This document shows, piece by piece, positions 56,420-64,000 of a DNA stretch of 64,000 nt. The notes beneath the pieces were generated by a model, which saw only the letters and a list, made by a program, of their open reading frames with translations, searched no databases and was not told the DNA's origin. The position numbers and the translations under genes were made by a program. This stretch comes from JANPCX01 sp050916095 (GTDB taxonomy: Bacteria > Pseudomonadota > Gammaproteobacteria > Burkholderiales > Burkholderiaceae_C). The stretch spans positions 1,054,001 to 1,118,000 of the forward strand of contig CP050901.1 of NCBI GenBank assembly GCA_050916095.1, given 5' to 3'. Position 1 is the first letter of the stretch, and the number at the start of each line of letters is the position of its first letter.

Positions 56420-56970
56420 TCACCGAACGTGGCAAGACAAGTTTCGAGCATCTGTTGGTGTCGTGCCTGAAAAACGGCATGCCCGTCGGCGGAGCGAGCG
56501 TCACAGTTGAGCCCATCGCGACGCTAGCCAAGATCAAAGAGAAAAAGATTGTGATCTTGACGGTGTCGACTTACCTGTTCCGAGCTATGGTGATTCTGTA
56601 CTTCAAGCCTGACGCCGCCACGCGTGCCTACTTCAACCGCAACGCGGAAGAAGGCGCTCCGGAGCTAACCGACGAAGAGTTCTACGACCGTGTCGCTGAG
56701 TGCGGAAACATTTGCTGCGGCGCTCTCAACCGAGGCCTGGGCGAACACTTTCCGCATGTAGGCATGTCCACGCCTAACATCATTGACAGAGACTGCATGC
56801 ACTACACCGAATTGCTCGAGTGTGGGCTTGAAAGGCACTACATGATCACACTGGACGGCAGCCTCACGATGTACGCCAGCCTGTGCGTGGCCGACTACGG
56901 CAAGGTCGATTTTCACGTTGACCCCATCGCTGAGGAAGACCAAAGCGTTGGCGAGCTTGAAATGTTTTGA
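56416..56970 (+). CDS. CheX-like chemotaxis phosphatase domain protein
   Basis: The 184-residue protein contains the CheC/CheX-type helix VAECGNICCGALNRGLGEHF with the catalytic ExxN pair (Glu and Asn of ECGN). These residues dephosphorylate CheY-P in characterised members. FRAMVILYFKP and YMITLDGSLTMYASLCVADYG provide the surrounding sheet. It overlaps the MCP-like gene by 4 nt and precedes a related protein by 18 bp. Its target is probably the CheY encoded at 58004. Confidence 0.75.
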   Translation: MITERGKTSFEHLLVSCLKNGMPVGGASVTVEPIATLAKIKEKKIVILTVSTYLFRAMVILYFKPDAATRAYFNRNAEEGAPELTDEEFYDRVAECGNICCGALNRGLGEHFPHVGMSTPNIIDRDCMHYTELLECGLERHYMITLDGSLTMYASLCVADYGKVDFHVDPIAEEDQSVGELEMF

Positions 56971-56988
56971 TGCACGAGGACCAGTGAA

Positions 56989-57972
56989 ATGAATGCACCC
57001 ATGAAAGATGATGACGCCAGATTGGTCAGCAAAGTGCTGCTGCTGGAACGCGATCCGCGCAGTCTGGACCGGCTCAGGCACTTTTGCGAAAACCACGACC
57101 TCGTTGGCTTGAAGGTTCAGCCCGACAATGTGATGTCGGTATTGAAATCCAACGTTGATCTCGGAGGCATCTTCCTCGCCGAGGATTTTGGCGCAACAAA
57201 AGCGGCCGGCAGAGCGCTTGCGCACACCATTCACAGCGTTCGCCCCGAGTTGCCTATTTTTCTGCGGTGCGAAACATCATCCGAACTGTCGGACAGTGAT
57301 GCGCGTGTGGTGCGTGCTGTTTACTCAAACGCCGACATCGAGGTGTTGGGGCCAGTCATCGAAGCCTCCATCTTCAGCCTGGTTTATCCGAACAAGCTCG
57401 TGCGTGGCATCAGCGAGTTCACGATTGAAGCACTCCAATCGCAGTTCAAGCATGTCACCGTGCAGGGAGAGACGCCTTATATCGTGCGCGACCGCATCAT
57501 TCATGGCGAAATGTTCACACTGATCCCGCTGGAGAGCAACTGGTGCCGTGGTTACATGATGCTGCAAGCCAAGGAAGAAGAAATGCGCCACGTGCTCGGC
57601 TTGAGAGATGCCACCGACATGAGTCGTCCAGGGCTGGACTTCCGTGATCTGAACAATGCGCTCGGCGAGGTCACCAATCTGATATGGGGTGCGTTCAAGA
57701 ACCGCTACATCACCTACGGTGACAGTGGCGACCAACACCTGACACAGATTCCGATCGTGATAAATCACATGCACAACTACATCTCGTTTGGATCAGAAGA
57801 TCCGCAGCTTTGTTTTCGGTACACGCTCACCGATCTAGACAATCCCGATTCACCGCCGACACACATCTATCAACGTTTTGTGTTCAACCTGAGTTGGTCA
57901 CCAGATGACCTTAAGGAAAACCAGTCGTGTGTCGAAGAACTGTTTAAGTCAGGTGAACTTGAGTTGTTCTGA
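56989..57972 (+). CDS. Pseudo-receiver plus CheX-like fusion protein
   Basis: The 327-residue protein begins with a receiver-like domain (SKVLLLERDPRSLDRLRHFCENHDLVGL, GIFLAEDFGAT, LPIFLRCETSSE). The acidic pocket and phospho-Asp appear altered. The C-terminal domain has DLNNALGEVTNLIWGAFKNR with an ExxN motif as in CheX. It ends SGELELF, echoing GELEMF of the preceding CheX-like protein. It could be a CheY-P phosphatase with built-in regulation. The combination is uncommon. Confidence 0.7.
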   Translation: MNAPMKDDDARLVSKVLLLERDPRSLDRLRHFCENHDLVGLKVQPDNVMSVLKSNVDLGGIFLAEDFGATKAAGRALAHTIHSVRPELPIFLRCETSSELSDSDARVVRAVYSNADIEVLGPVIEASIFSLVYPNKLVRGISEFTIEALQSQFKHVTVQGETPYIVRDRIIHGEMFTLIPLESNWCRGYMMLQAKEEEMRHVLGLRDATDMSRPGLDFRDLNNALGEVTNLIWGAFKNRYITYGDSGDQHLTQIPIVINHMHNYISFGSEDPQLCFRYTLTDLDNPDSPPTHIYQRFVFNLSWSPDDLKENQSCVEELFKSGELELF

Positions 57973-58003
57973 TCCCCAAACTTTCGCAACAGGAGAATCC
58001 CCC

Positions 58004-58372
58004 ATGGCAAAGATTCTGGTAGTTGATGATTCCAGCACGGTCCGCGACGAGGTTGCAGGCTTTCTAAAACGCAATGGCCTTGACGTAGCCACCGCCATCG
58101 ACGGTAAAGACGGCCTCGCCAAGTTGCGCGCAGACCCGAACGTCAAGCTCGTTGTCAGTGACGTCAACATGCCTAATATGGACGGCCTAACAATGGTCGA
58201 AAACATACGTGGCGCATTGAACAACAAGACAGTCAACATCATCATGTTGACGACTGAGAACAGCCCCATCATGAAGGAGCGCGGCAAGGCCGCTGGCATC
58301 AAGGGATGGATCGTCAAGCCCTTCAAAGGCGAAGCCGTTCTGGCGACCTTCAAGAAACTTGCGGAAACTTAA
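58004..58372 (+). CDS. CheY-like single-domain response regulator
   Basis: The ATG at 58004 is preceded by ACAGGAGAA and gives 122 residues. The receiver core is complete: ILVVDDSSTVRDEV (acidic pair), VVSDVNMPNMDGLTMVENI (phospho-Asp), IIMLTTENS (Thr) and GWIVKPFKGE (Lys-Pro). As a lone receiver it resembles CheY and is the probable substrate of the two adjacent CheX-like proteins. No CheA is in the window. Confidence 0.92.
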   Translation: MAKILVVDDSSTVRDEVAGFLKRNGLDVATAIDGKDGLAKLRADPNVKLVVSDVNMPNMDGLTMVENIRGALNNKTVNIIMLTTENSPIMKERGKAAGIKGWIVKPFKGEAVLATFKKLAET

Positions 58373-58453
58373 GCTTGCAGGGTGAGCGCCACATTTGCAA
58401 TCGACTTTGCTTGCAAATCCGGGCGCTGCTGATCGTCATCAAAAAGGTTCTGT

Positions 58454-59356
58454 ATGTTTACTTCTTTATTTGCCTCTATGTCGCTGGCTCGCCGACTTTC
58501 GTTGGGTTTTCTCAGCGTTTTGGCGCTGTTGTTGGCGGTTGCGATCACCAGCTCCTATGCCATCAAGTTGCAAGGGGAGCGTGTCCAGCGCATCGTGCAG
58601 ATCAACAACGTCAAGACGGCGATGGCCAGCCAGTTGATGGAGGACATCAGCGACCTGGCAACCCGCGCTCGTTCGGCCGCGTTGTTCACCGACATGGACC
58701 ACAAGCAACTTGATGTTGAGTTCAAAGCCGCTGAGAGTGCTGTCAGTTCTTTCTCCAAGACCGAGCAGGCGCTGACTGCCATGATGCTGGGTGTGAACGG
58801 GACGGACCAAGAACGCCAACTCATGGCGGACATCTCAGCAGCAGGGAAAAAACTGCTGCCCGAGACCAGGGACGCTTTGGAAAAGGCGATCGATGCGGAC
58901 ATCGTGGGCTCGGTGATGACGTTGAGCAACCGGGTGCGCCCCGCCGAGGCGGTTTTGCGCACCAAAGTCACCGAGTTGATTGATCTGCAAGCCAAAATCA
59001 ATGAAGAGGCCAACAGCGACATGCTCACCATGCAGCGCAATGTTTTTGCGACTGTGGGCATTTTGGTTGTGGTGGCGCTGGTGGGCGGTGCCCTGATCGC
59101 CTGGCGCATCACCAAGAGTGTGACGGGCCCCATCACTGGCATGCAGACAACCATGACCGACATCGCGACCAGCCAAGACTTTTCTCGCAGAGTCCCCGTG
59201 GATCGCATGGATGAAATCGGGCTGTCTATCGTGGCCTTCAACGCCATGATTGGGAAAATTCAGGAAAGCTCGGCCCAGTTGAAGCAAAAGACGGCCGACA
59301 TCCAGGCCATGATGCAGTACATAGTCGGCCCTGCAAAACCCCTGCAACCCGCATGA
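58454..59356 (+). pseudogene. Methyl-accepting chemotaxis protein truncated by an IS5-family element
   Basis: The frame begins MFTSLFASMSLARRLSLGFLSVLALLLAVAI (first membrane helix). It continues through a four-helix-bundle periplasmic sensor, a second helix (VFATVGILVVVALVGGALIAW) and a HAMP domain (ITGMQTTMTDIATSQDFSRRV), then IQESSAQLKQKTADIQAMMQ. At that point it runs into the left inverted repeat of the IS at 59324 and ends with 11 foreign residues. The whole signalling domain is missing and is not found to the right of the IS, so it cannot work as a normal transducer. Confidence 0.88.
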
Positions 59357-60953
59357 ATGCTGGCGATATGGGGTAAATGCTGACGACGGGATCTCTCAGG
59401 AATCGTTATCGGAGAGTAATTTTTCTGGGGGATTTGCATGACAGCCACCGCAGACTTCTTTCGCGCACGCCTGGACGGGATGGTCGATCACAAACATCCA
59501 CTGGTGGTTTTGAGCAAACGGCTGCCCTGGGCCGCGATTGAACAAGCCCTGGCACCGCACTTCGCTCGCCAGGCTCGCCCAGGCTCCAAGCGGGTGACGG
59601 CGGACTTGTTGGGAGCGCATGAAGTCGAATTTGGCAACGGCATCAGCCCCGCAGGCCGCCCGCGCCTGTCAATTCGGCTGATGGCCAGCTTGCAGTACCT
59701 GAAGAACTCCTTCAACCTCAGTGACGAAGAACTCGTTCAGCGCTGGAGCGAGAACGTGGTGTGGCAGTTCTTCAGCGGCATGGAGTATTACGAACCACGC
59801 TTGCCCTGCGATCCAACCCAGATCGGCCGCTTTCGCCGCGCCGTGGGCGAAGAAGGTCTGGAGCAGTTGCTCAAGGCCACCATCGAGACAGCGGTGCAGA
59901 TCAAGGCCATCAAGCCCAGCGAGCTGGAACGCGTGATCGTGGACACCACCGTGCAGGAGAAGGCCATCGCCCACCCGGTGGACAGTCGGCTGCTGGAGAT
60001 TGCGCGGCACAAAGTGGTGAATGCTGCCAAACGAGTGGGCATCAGTTTGAAGCAGACATTTGCGTTTGAAGCCAAAACGCTCAGACGCCAGGCCGGGGGT
60101 TACGCCCACGCCAAGCAGTTCAAGCGTTTGAAGAAAGCCGTCAAACGCCAGCGCACAATCCTCGGGGTGGTGATGCGTGAAGTGCAGCGCAAGCTTGATG
60201 TGTTGGTGGCACCCGGGCCGACAGCGCTGAGTGCGCTCAAGACCTGGTTGGAGCGGGCCGAACGCATCCGCACGCAACAGCGAGGCGACAAGGGCAAGCT
60301 GTACGCGCTGCATGCGCCTGAGGTGGAGTGCATCGGCAAGGGCAAGGCCAGGAAGCCCTATGAGTTTGGTGTGAAGGTCAGCCTGGCTGTCACGCACCTG
60401 CGTGGTTTGATGGTGGGGGCCAGAAGTTTCCCCGGCAACCCGTTTGATGGGCACACATTGGCTGCGCAACTGGAGCAAACCAACAACCTGATGCAAGACC
60501 TGGGGCGTGTGCCCAAGCAAGTGGTCGTGGACTTGGGGTTCCGGGGCGTGGACGCGGACAACCCGAACGTGGAGATCATCCACCGTGGCAAGTACAAGTC
60601 ACTGACCAAGGTGCAACGCAAGTGGCTCAAACGGCGTCAGGCCATCGAGCCGCTGATCGGCCACACCAAGGTGGACCACGGCATGCAGCGCTGTTGGCTC
60701 AAAGGCGAGTTGGGTGATGCGCTGCACGCACTGAGTTGTGCGGCGGGGTACAACATCCGCTGGCTGCTGCGGGCTATCGCGGCCAAGTCTGCAAAAGACG
60801 CGAAGGCGTTTTTGTTGACCCTGCTCGGGCTGAGCTTATGGGGTCAACTCAGGGCAGCCAGGGCACGGCTCGGCGCAAAAAACTTGCTCGGTTGGAAATT
60901 CACGCCATCGTCAGTAATGGCTTGCGGGGTGAAATGAATTTTGCAGGGCCGAC
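59324..60953 (+). mobile_element. IS5-family insertion sequence (about 1630 bp)
   Basis: Perfect 15-bp terminal inverted repeats GTCGGCCCTGCAAAA (59324-59338) and complement (60939-60953) bound a single transposase gene. No target duplication is evident: CATA on the left, TTGA on the right. With the missing 3' half of the MCP gene, this points to a deletion or rearrangement next to the element after insertion. Confidence 0.88.
59438..60937 (+). CDS. IS5-family transposase
   Basis: The 499-residue protein has the DUF772-type N-terminal region (RPRLSIRLMASLQYLKNSFNLSDEELVQRW). The DDE catalytic residues are in ERVIVDTTVQEKAI, KQVVVDLGFRGVD and RRQAIEPLIGHTKVDHGMQRCWLKG. The frame is open and full length, so the element may still be active. 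It starts at an ATG after a GGGGGATTTGC stretch. Confidence 0.93.
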   Translation: MTATADFFRARLDGMVDHKHPLVVLSKRLPWAAIEQALAPHFARQARPGSKRVTADLLGAHEVEFGNGISPAGRPRLSIRLMASLQYLKNSFNLSDEELVQRWSENVVWQFFSGMEYYEPRLPCDPTQIGRFRRAVGEEGLEQLLKATIETAVQIKAIKPSELERVIVDTTVQEKAIAHPVDSRLLEIARHKVVNAAKRVGISLKQTFAFEAKTLRRQAGGYAHAKQFKRLKKAVKRQRTILGVVMREVQRKLDVLVAPGPTALSALKTWLERAERIRTQQRGDKGKLYALHAPEVECIGKGKARKPYEFGVKVSLAVTHLRGLMVGARSFPGNPFDGHTLAAQLEQTNNLMQDLGRVPKQVVVDLGFRGVDADNPNVEIIHRGKYKSLTKVQRKWLKRRQAIEPLIGHTKVDHGMQRCWLKGELGDALHALSCAAGYNIRWLLRAIAAKSAKDAKAFLLTLLGLSLWGQLRAARARLGAKNLLGWKFTPSSVMACGVK

Positions 60954-60977
60954 TTGATAGGGCCCGCTGAAGTTTCA

Positions 60978-61050
60978 ACCGTTCGCCCTCAGCCTGTCGA
61001 AGGGCCTTCACTGAGGCACGCGCCGCTTCGACAAGCTCAGCCCGAACGGG
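60978..61050. repeat. Dispersed repeat related to the core of the 113-bp element
   Basis: ACCGTTCGCCCTCAGCCTG and, 40 bp later, CTTCGACAAGCTCAGCCCG form an imperfect inverted pair. The middle (GAAGGGCCTT, ACGCGC) is like that of the repeats at 33.2 and 34.5 kb but without their AGAGCC ends. It is a diverged or separate member of the same dispersed family. Confidence 0.65.
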
Positions 61051-61120
61051 TTTTGGTTCTATTTGGTTTAAACGAACATCATTGTTTCTAGGGTCGAATC
61101 AACTGCGCCGACTATTGACA

Positions 61121-61375
61121 TCAGCCGTACTTGCTCGGCCGCCTCGGTCCCTTGGGTAGCGGTGGCCTGGTTCCTTTTTCAGCGGTTCGACCCGCAGCAT
61201 CTTTGCCAAGTGGGGGGCGCTTCTTCGCAATCTCTGGAGCAGCCACGTCAGGGGTGACGGGCGGCACAGAGCCCTCCACTTTGCCCGGTGGTGGGGAGCC
61301 TTCTGCGGTGAAATCAGCCTTTTGTTCGACCAGGGTTTTGGTGTGAACGGGGGCGTCAAGAGGGGGCGTTTTCAT
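61121..61375 (-). CDS. Small Pro/Lys-rich hypothetical protein
   Basis: The ATG at 61375 is preceded by GGAGACACC and gives 84 residues (MKTPPLDAPVHTKTLVEQ); the longer frame continues into a repeat and is rejected. The segment KADFTAEGSPPPGKVEGSVPP looks conserved in short Burkholderiales proteins as I recall, followed by a basic Pro-rich tail (PLPKGPRRPSKYG). It is likely disordered. No function known. Confidence 0.55.
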   Translation of the reverse strand: MKTPPLDAPVHTKTLVEQKADFTAEGSPPPGKVEGSVPPVTPDVAAPEIAKKRPPLGKDAAGRTAEKGTRPPLPKGPRRPSKYG

Positions 61376-61410
61376 GGGTGTCTCCAATAGGTTGTATTGA
61401 ACGTTGGCGA

Positions 61411-61811
61411 GCCCGGATATTTCACCAGGTCGCTCTTCTATGTCCCGCAACACCGCATGAATGCTCACTTTGTTGGCTTCGAGTACCAAATCCAATTTGT
61501 ACCGAGCGCTACGCACCCGATTGCGCCGTGCTGCGGCCTGCTTTCCGCGTTGCTCCACCAAAGCCAGAGGCTTTGGCCTTCGTCAGGCACAAAAAGTCCT
61601 CAAGGACTGTTTGTGTCCGGTCTCAGCCTCGCGGGCACGAGCCCGCAGCGTCGTCTCCCTTGCAGGGCGCACCAGCGCTTGCAAGCGCTGGTCGTTCCGC
61701 AGGCGGACAGCAGGCTGTCCGAAAACGAAGTTTCGCTAAAGCCCTGCTACACCCTTGCCAGCGCACCGCATCACAGCCCACTCGGGCGTGTCCCTGGTGA
61801 AACATCCGGGC
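61411..61811. repeat. Dispersed MITE-like element, copy B (about 401 bp)
   Basis: The ends are GCCCGGATATTTCACCAGG and the complement CCTGGTGAAACATCCGGGC. The outer segments match copy A at 50668-50905 with scattered differences. An extra roughly 160-bp middle part carries small inverted repeats (GCCAGAGGCTTTGGC; CAGCGCTTGCAAGCGCTG). No transposase is encoded. It lies between the Pro-rich ORF and tctC. Confidence 0.8.
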
Positions 61812-61905
61812 TAGCGTTTTTACCTAGTCGTATTTGTCCACATGGACACCCACTTCATCGCGCTTGGTTGCATCATGTGGCTATCGCAAACCCCAGGAGA
61901 CCGAG

Positions 61906-62865
61906 ATGCGTCGTGATACCTTTTTGAAGTCTTTGTTGGCCGCTATGGCGGTGCCTTCTTTGCCGTCTGCGGCATGGGCTTCCACCAATGTGAAGATGAT
62001 GATTCCTGCCAATCCTGGCGGCGGATGGGACGGTACCGGCCGTGCGCTGGGCAAGGCCCTGCAAGAGGCGGGTGTGGCTTCCTCTGTGAGTTACGACAAC
62101 AAAGGCGGTGCAGCCGGTGCTTTGGGACTGGCGCAGTTTGTCAACGGCAGCAAAGGTGACCCCAACGCCATGATGATGATGGGCGCGGTGATGCTCGGCG
62201 GCATCATCACGGGCAAGCCGCCAGTCTCTCTGAGCCAGGCCACACCGCTGGCACGTTTGACGACGGACTACAACGTCTTCGTATTGCCCGCAGAGTCACC
62301 ACTCAAAACTATGAAAGACGTGGTGGAGCAAATGAAAAAAGACCCTGGTAGCGTGAAATGGGGCGGTGGCTCGCGCGGATCGACCGAGCACATCGCGGCG
62401 GCCATGTTGGCGCGTGCGACTGGCGTTGATGCAGCCAAGATCAACTATGTGCCCTTCCGTGGCGGCGGTGAAGCGGTCGCGGCCATCTTGGGCAACAACG
62501 TGACCGTGGGTGGCAGCAGCTGGGGCGAATTCCAAGCCCACATTCAAAGCGGCAAGATGCGCGCCATCGCAGTCACATCGGCCACACGCTTGAAAGGCAT
62601 TGATGTGCCGACGCTCAAAGAGCAGGGCTACGACGTCGTCATCGGCAATTGGCGCGGTGTGTACGGTGCGCCCGGTATCACGCCTGAGCAGCGTAAGGTG
62701 TTGACCGAGATGATTGTCAAAGCCACCAAAACAAAATCCTGGGCCGCCGATGTCGAGCGCAACGGCTGGCTGCCTGCAGTGTTGGCTGGCGCGGAGTTTG
62801 AGAAGTTTGTTGACGATGAATTCGCCAGCCTGCGTGCAACCATGGTCAAGGCCGGAATGGTTTGA
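61906..62865 (+). CDS. tctC: Tripartite tricarboxylate transporter substrate-binding protein
   Basis: The ATG at 61906 follows GGAGACCGAG and gives 319 residues. The N terminus MRRDTFLKSLLAAMAVPSLPSAAWAS is a Tat-like signal. The Bug/TctC fold follows: KMMIPANPGGGWDGTGRALGKALQ, YDNKGGAAGALGLAQFV, YVPFRGGGEAVAAILGN and GNWRGVYGAPGITPEQR. It binds a carboxylate in the periplasm for TctAB. It is directly followed by tctB, suggesting a functional set. Confidence 0.93.
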   Translation: MRRDTFLKSLLAAMAVPSLPSAAWASTNVKMMIPANPGGGWDGTGRALGKALQEAGVASSVSYDNKGGAAGALGLAQFVNGSKGDPNAMMMMGAVMLGGIITGKPPVSLSQATPLARLTTDYNVFVLPAESPLKTMKDVVEQMKKDPGSVKWGGGSRGSTEHIAAAMLARATGVDAAKINYVPFRGGGEAVAAILGNNVTVGGSSWGEFQAHIQSGKMRAIAVTSATRLKGIDVPTLKEQGYDVVIGNWRGVYGAPGITPEQRKVLTEMIVKATKTKSWAADVERNGWLPAVLAGAEFEKFVDDEFASLRATMVKAGMV

Positions 62866-62866
62866 G

Positions 62867-63358
62867 ATGAGTCGCTCTCAACTGCTGGTGGGGCTGAGCA
62901 CGCTCGTTTTGGGCGTGCTCTTTTTCGTTGGAAGTTTTCAGCTCTCCTCCGATGCTGGTTACGGCGGGGTGGGCCCCAATTTCTTGCCACTTTTGGTTGG
63001 CAGCATGTTGAGTCTGTGTGGGCTCTTTCTGCTGTGGGAAGTGCGCCGTGGCGGCTTTCGCAACATGGAGGAGCCGTCGGGCGCAACGCAGGGTGATTGG
63101 CAAGGATTTGCCTGGGTGACCGCAGGCATATTGGCCAATGCATTCTTGATCACCACGCTGGGCTTCATTCTGAGCTGTGCTTTGTGTTTTGCCCTGGCGG
63201 GCCAGGGCTTTCGGCGCTCTCAACCCAGTGGCGGCGGTTTGAAATCGCTGGGGAAGGATCTGGTGTTGGGCATGGTCATCGCTGCACCCGTTTTTTGGAT
63301 GTTCACCCAGCTGCTGGCCATTAACTTGCCTGGCCTCACCCAAACGGGATGGCTGTGA
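62867..63358 (+). CDS. tctB: Tripartite tricarboxylate transporter small membrane subunit
   Basis: The ATG at 62867, one base after the tctC stop, gives 163 residues. Four hydrophobic helices are visible (LLVGLSTLVLGVLFFVGSFQL, FLPLLVGSMLSLCGLFLLW, GFAWVTAGILANAFLITTLGFILSCALCF, LVLGMVIAAPVFWMFTQLLA). This is the TctB layout. The stop overlaps the tctA start (TGATG). Confidence 0.9.
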   Translation: MSRSQLLVGLSTLVLGVLFFVGSFQLSSDAGYGGVGPNFLPLLVGSMLSLCGLFLLWEVRRGGFRNMEEPSGATQGDWQGFAWVTAGILANAFLITTLGFILSCALCFALAGQGFRRSQPSGGGLKSLGKDLVLGMVIAAPVFWMFTQLLAINLPGLTQTGWL

Positions 63359-64000
63359 TGGAGACTTTGAACAGTCTGATGCAAGGTTTTGTCATTGCTG
63401 GAACGCCCATTAATTTGTTGTGGGCGCTCTTGGGTTGCACCTTGGGCACGGCAGTGGGCGTGTTGCCTGGGATCGGCCCAGCGACGGCGGTGGCCATGTT
63501 GTTGCCGATCACGCTCAAAGTGGATCCCACCGCGTCCATGATTTTTTTTGCCGGCATTTATTACGGTGCCATGTATGGTGGTTCGACCACATCAATTCTG
63601 CTGAACACGCCCGGTGAGGCCGGTTCCATGGTGACTGCCATGGAAGGCAACAAAATGGCCAAGAGCGGTCGTGCGGGTGCTGCTTTGGCCACTGCGGCCA
63701 TCGGCTCTTTTGTGGCCGGCACCATTGCCACCGTTGTTGTTACTTTCTTGGCTCCTGTGGTGGCGAAGCACGCCGTCAAACTCGGCCCGCCGGAGTACTT
63801 CATGCTCATGGTGCTGGCCTTCACCACGGTCAGTGCGGTGCTTGGGAAAAGCACCTTGCGAGGTCTCACAGCGCTCTTCATTGGTTTGGCCATGGGCATC
63901 GTGGGCCTGGATCAAATCTCCGGAACGCCACGTTTCACCGGGGGCGTCCCCGAGCTGATGGACGGACTGGAAGTCGTGCTGGTAGCGGTGGGTTTGTTCG
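63358..64000 (+). CDS. tctA: Tripartite tricarboxylate transporter large membrane subunit (cut by window edge)
   Basis: An ATG overlapping the tctB stop opens a frame that runs off the right edge. It reads METLNSLMQGFVIAGTPINL, then GVLPGIGPATAVAMLLPITL and YYGAMYGGSTTSILLNTPGE, the signature blocks of TctA permeases. About 214 of roughly 500 residues are present. It forms the transport channel with TctB. Confidence 0.95.
   Translation, partial: METLNSLMQGFVIAGTPINLLWALLGCTLGTAVGVLPGIGPATAVAMLLPITLKVDPTASMIFFAGIYYGAMYGGSTTSILLNTPGEAGSMVTAMEGNKMAKSGRAGAALATAAIGSFVAGTIATVVVTFLAPVVAKHAVKLGPPEYFMLMVLAFTTVSAVLGKSTLRGLTALFIGLAMGIVGLDQISGTPRFTGGVPELMDGLEVVLVAVGLF

Overview
The window looks like a chromosomal segment of a betaproteobacterium of the order Burkholderiales, probably family Comamonadaceae. 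This rests on the housekeeping gene order (pilBCD-coaE-zapD-yacG; rplU-rpmA-obgE-proB, with rppH, proS and a lytic transglycosylase), the XrtB-type eps cluster, the Tct-type transporter and the codon usage. No database search was possible, so family names come from motifs I recognised and gene order I recalled.

Layout. 0-5.1 kb: 5' end of trhO, then dnaE and a patatin-like lipase. 5.3-7.4 kb: a ceramidase-like membrane protein gene split by a complete IS3-family element; the 27-bp inverted repeats and 3-bp target duplication are visible, and the original frame can be rebuilt exactly. 7.6-10.4 kb: a lipoprotein and a gspA/gspB (exeAB-like) pair. 10.4-11.3 kb: a Cro/C1-like regulator facing several palindromes and a doubtful small ORF. 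11.4-13.7 kb: an rrn-type boxA, an array of 12 tRNA genes (several breaking near-universal tRNA rules), and an HNH nuclease gene. 13.7-18.4 kb: selD, divergent from a four-gene PhnDCEE-like ABC importer that probably carries selenium oxyanions. 18.4-24 kb: yacG, zapD, coaE and the type IV pilus genes pilD, pilC and pilB. 24-24.8 kb: a decayed patch with a 3' tRNA-Pro fragment and an IS110 relic. 24.8-32.4 kb: ispB, rplU, rpmA, a small membrane protein, obgE, proB, rppH, proS and a transglycosylase. 32.5-35.7 kb: two PEP-CTERM proteins around ubiX and grxD, with two nearly identical 113-bp repeats and another IS110 relic. 36.1-54.8 kb: the exopolysaccharide locus (epsA, B, L, D, E, F, G, vanZ-like, xrtB, epsI, glycosyltransferases, polymerase, flippase, GH99-like protein). 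55.7-59.4 kb: a chemosensory-like set (minimal MCP, CheX, pseudo-receiver/CheX, CheY, MCP) whose last gene is cut by an IS5-family element. 60.9-61.8 kb: dispersed repeats and a Pro-rich ORF. 61.9-64 kb: tctC, tctB and the start of tctA.

The genes form a few working units. The eps locus should build, polymerise, flip and export a polysaccharide through EpsE/F/L, while XrtB processes PEP-CTERM proteins such as the two encoded just upstream. The chemosensory set lies directly downstream and may control surface or motility behaviour. selD and the importer would couple selenium uptake to selenophosphate synthesis. The least ordinary feature is the tRNA array with its boxA leader and HNH gene. It includes a class II-shaped tRNA with an Asn anticodon and a tRNA-Gln with an acceptor-stem mismatch and an encoded CCACCA end.
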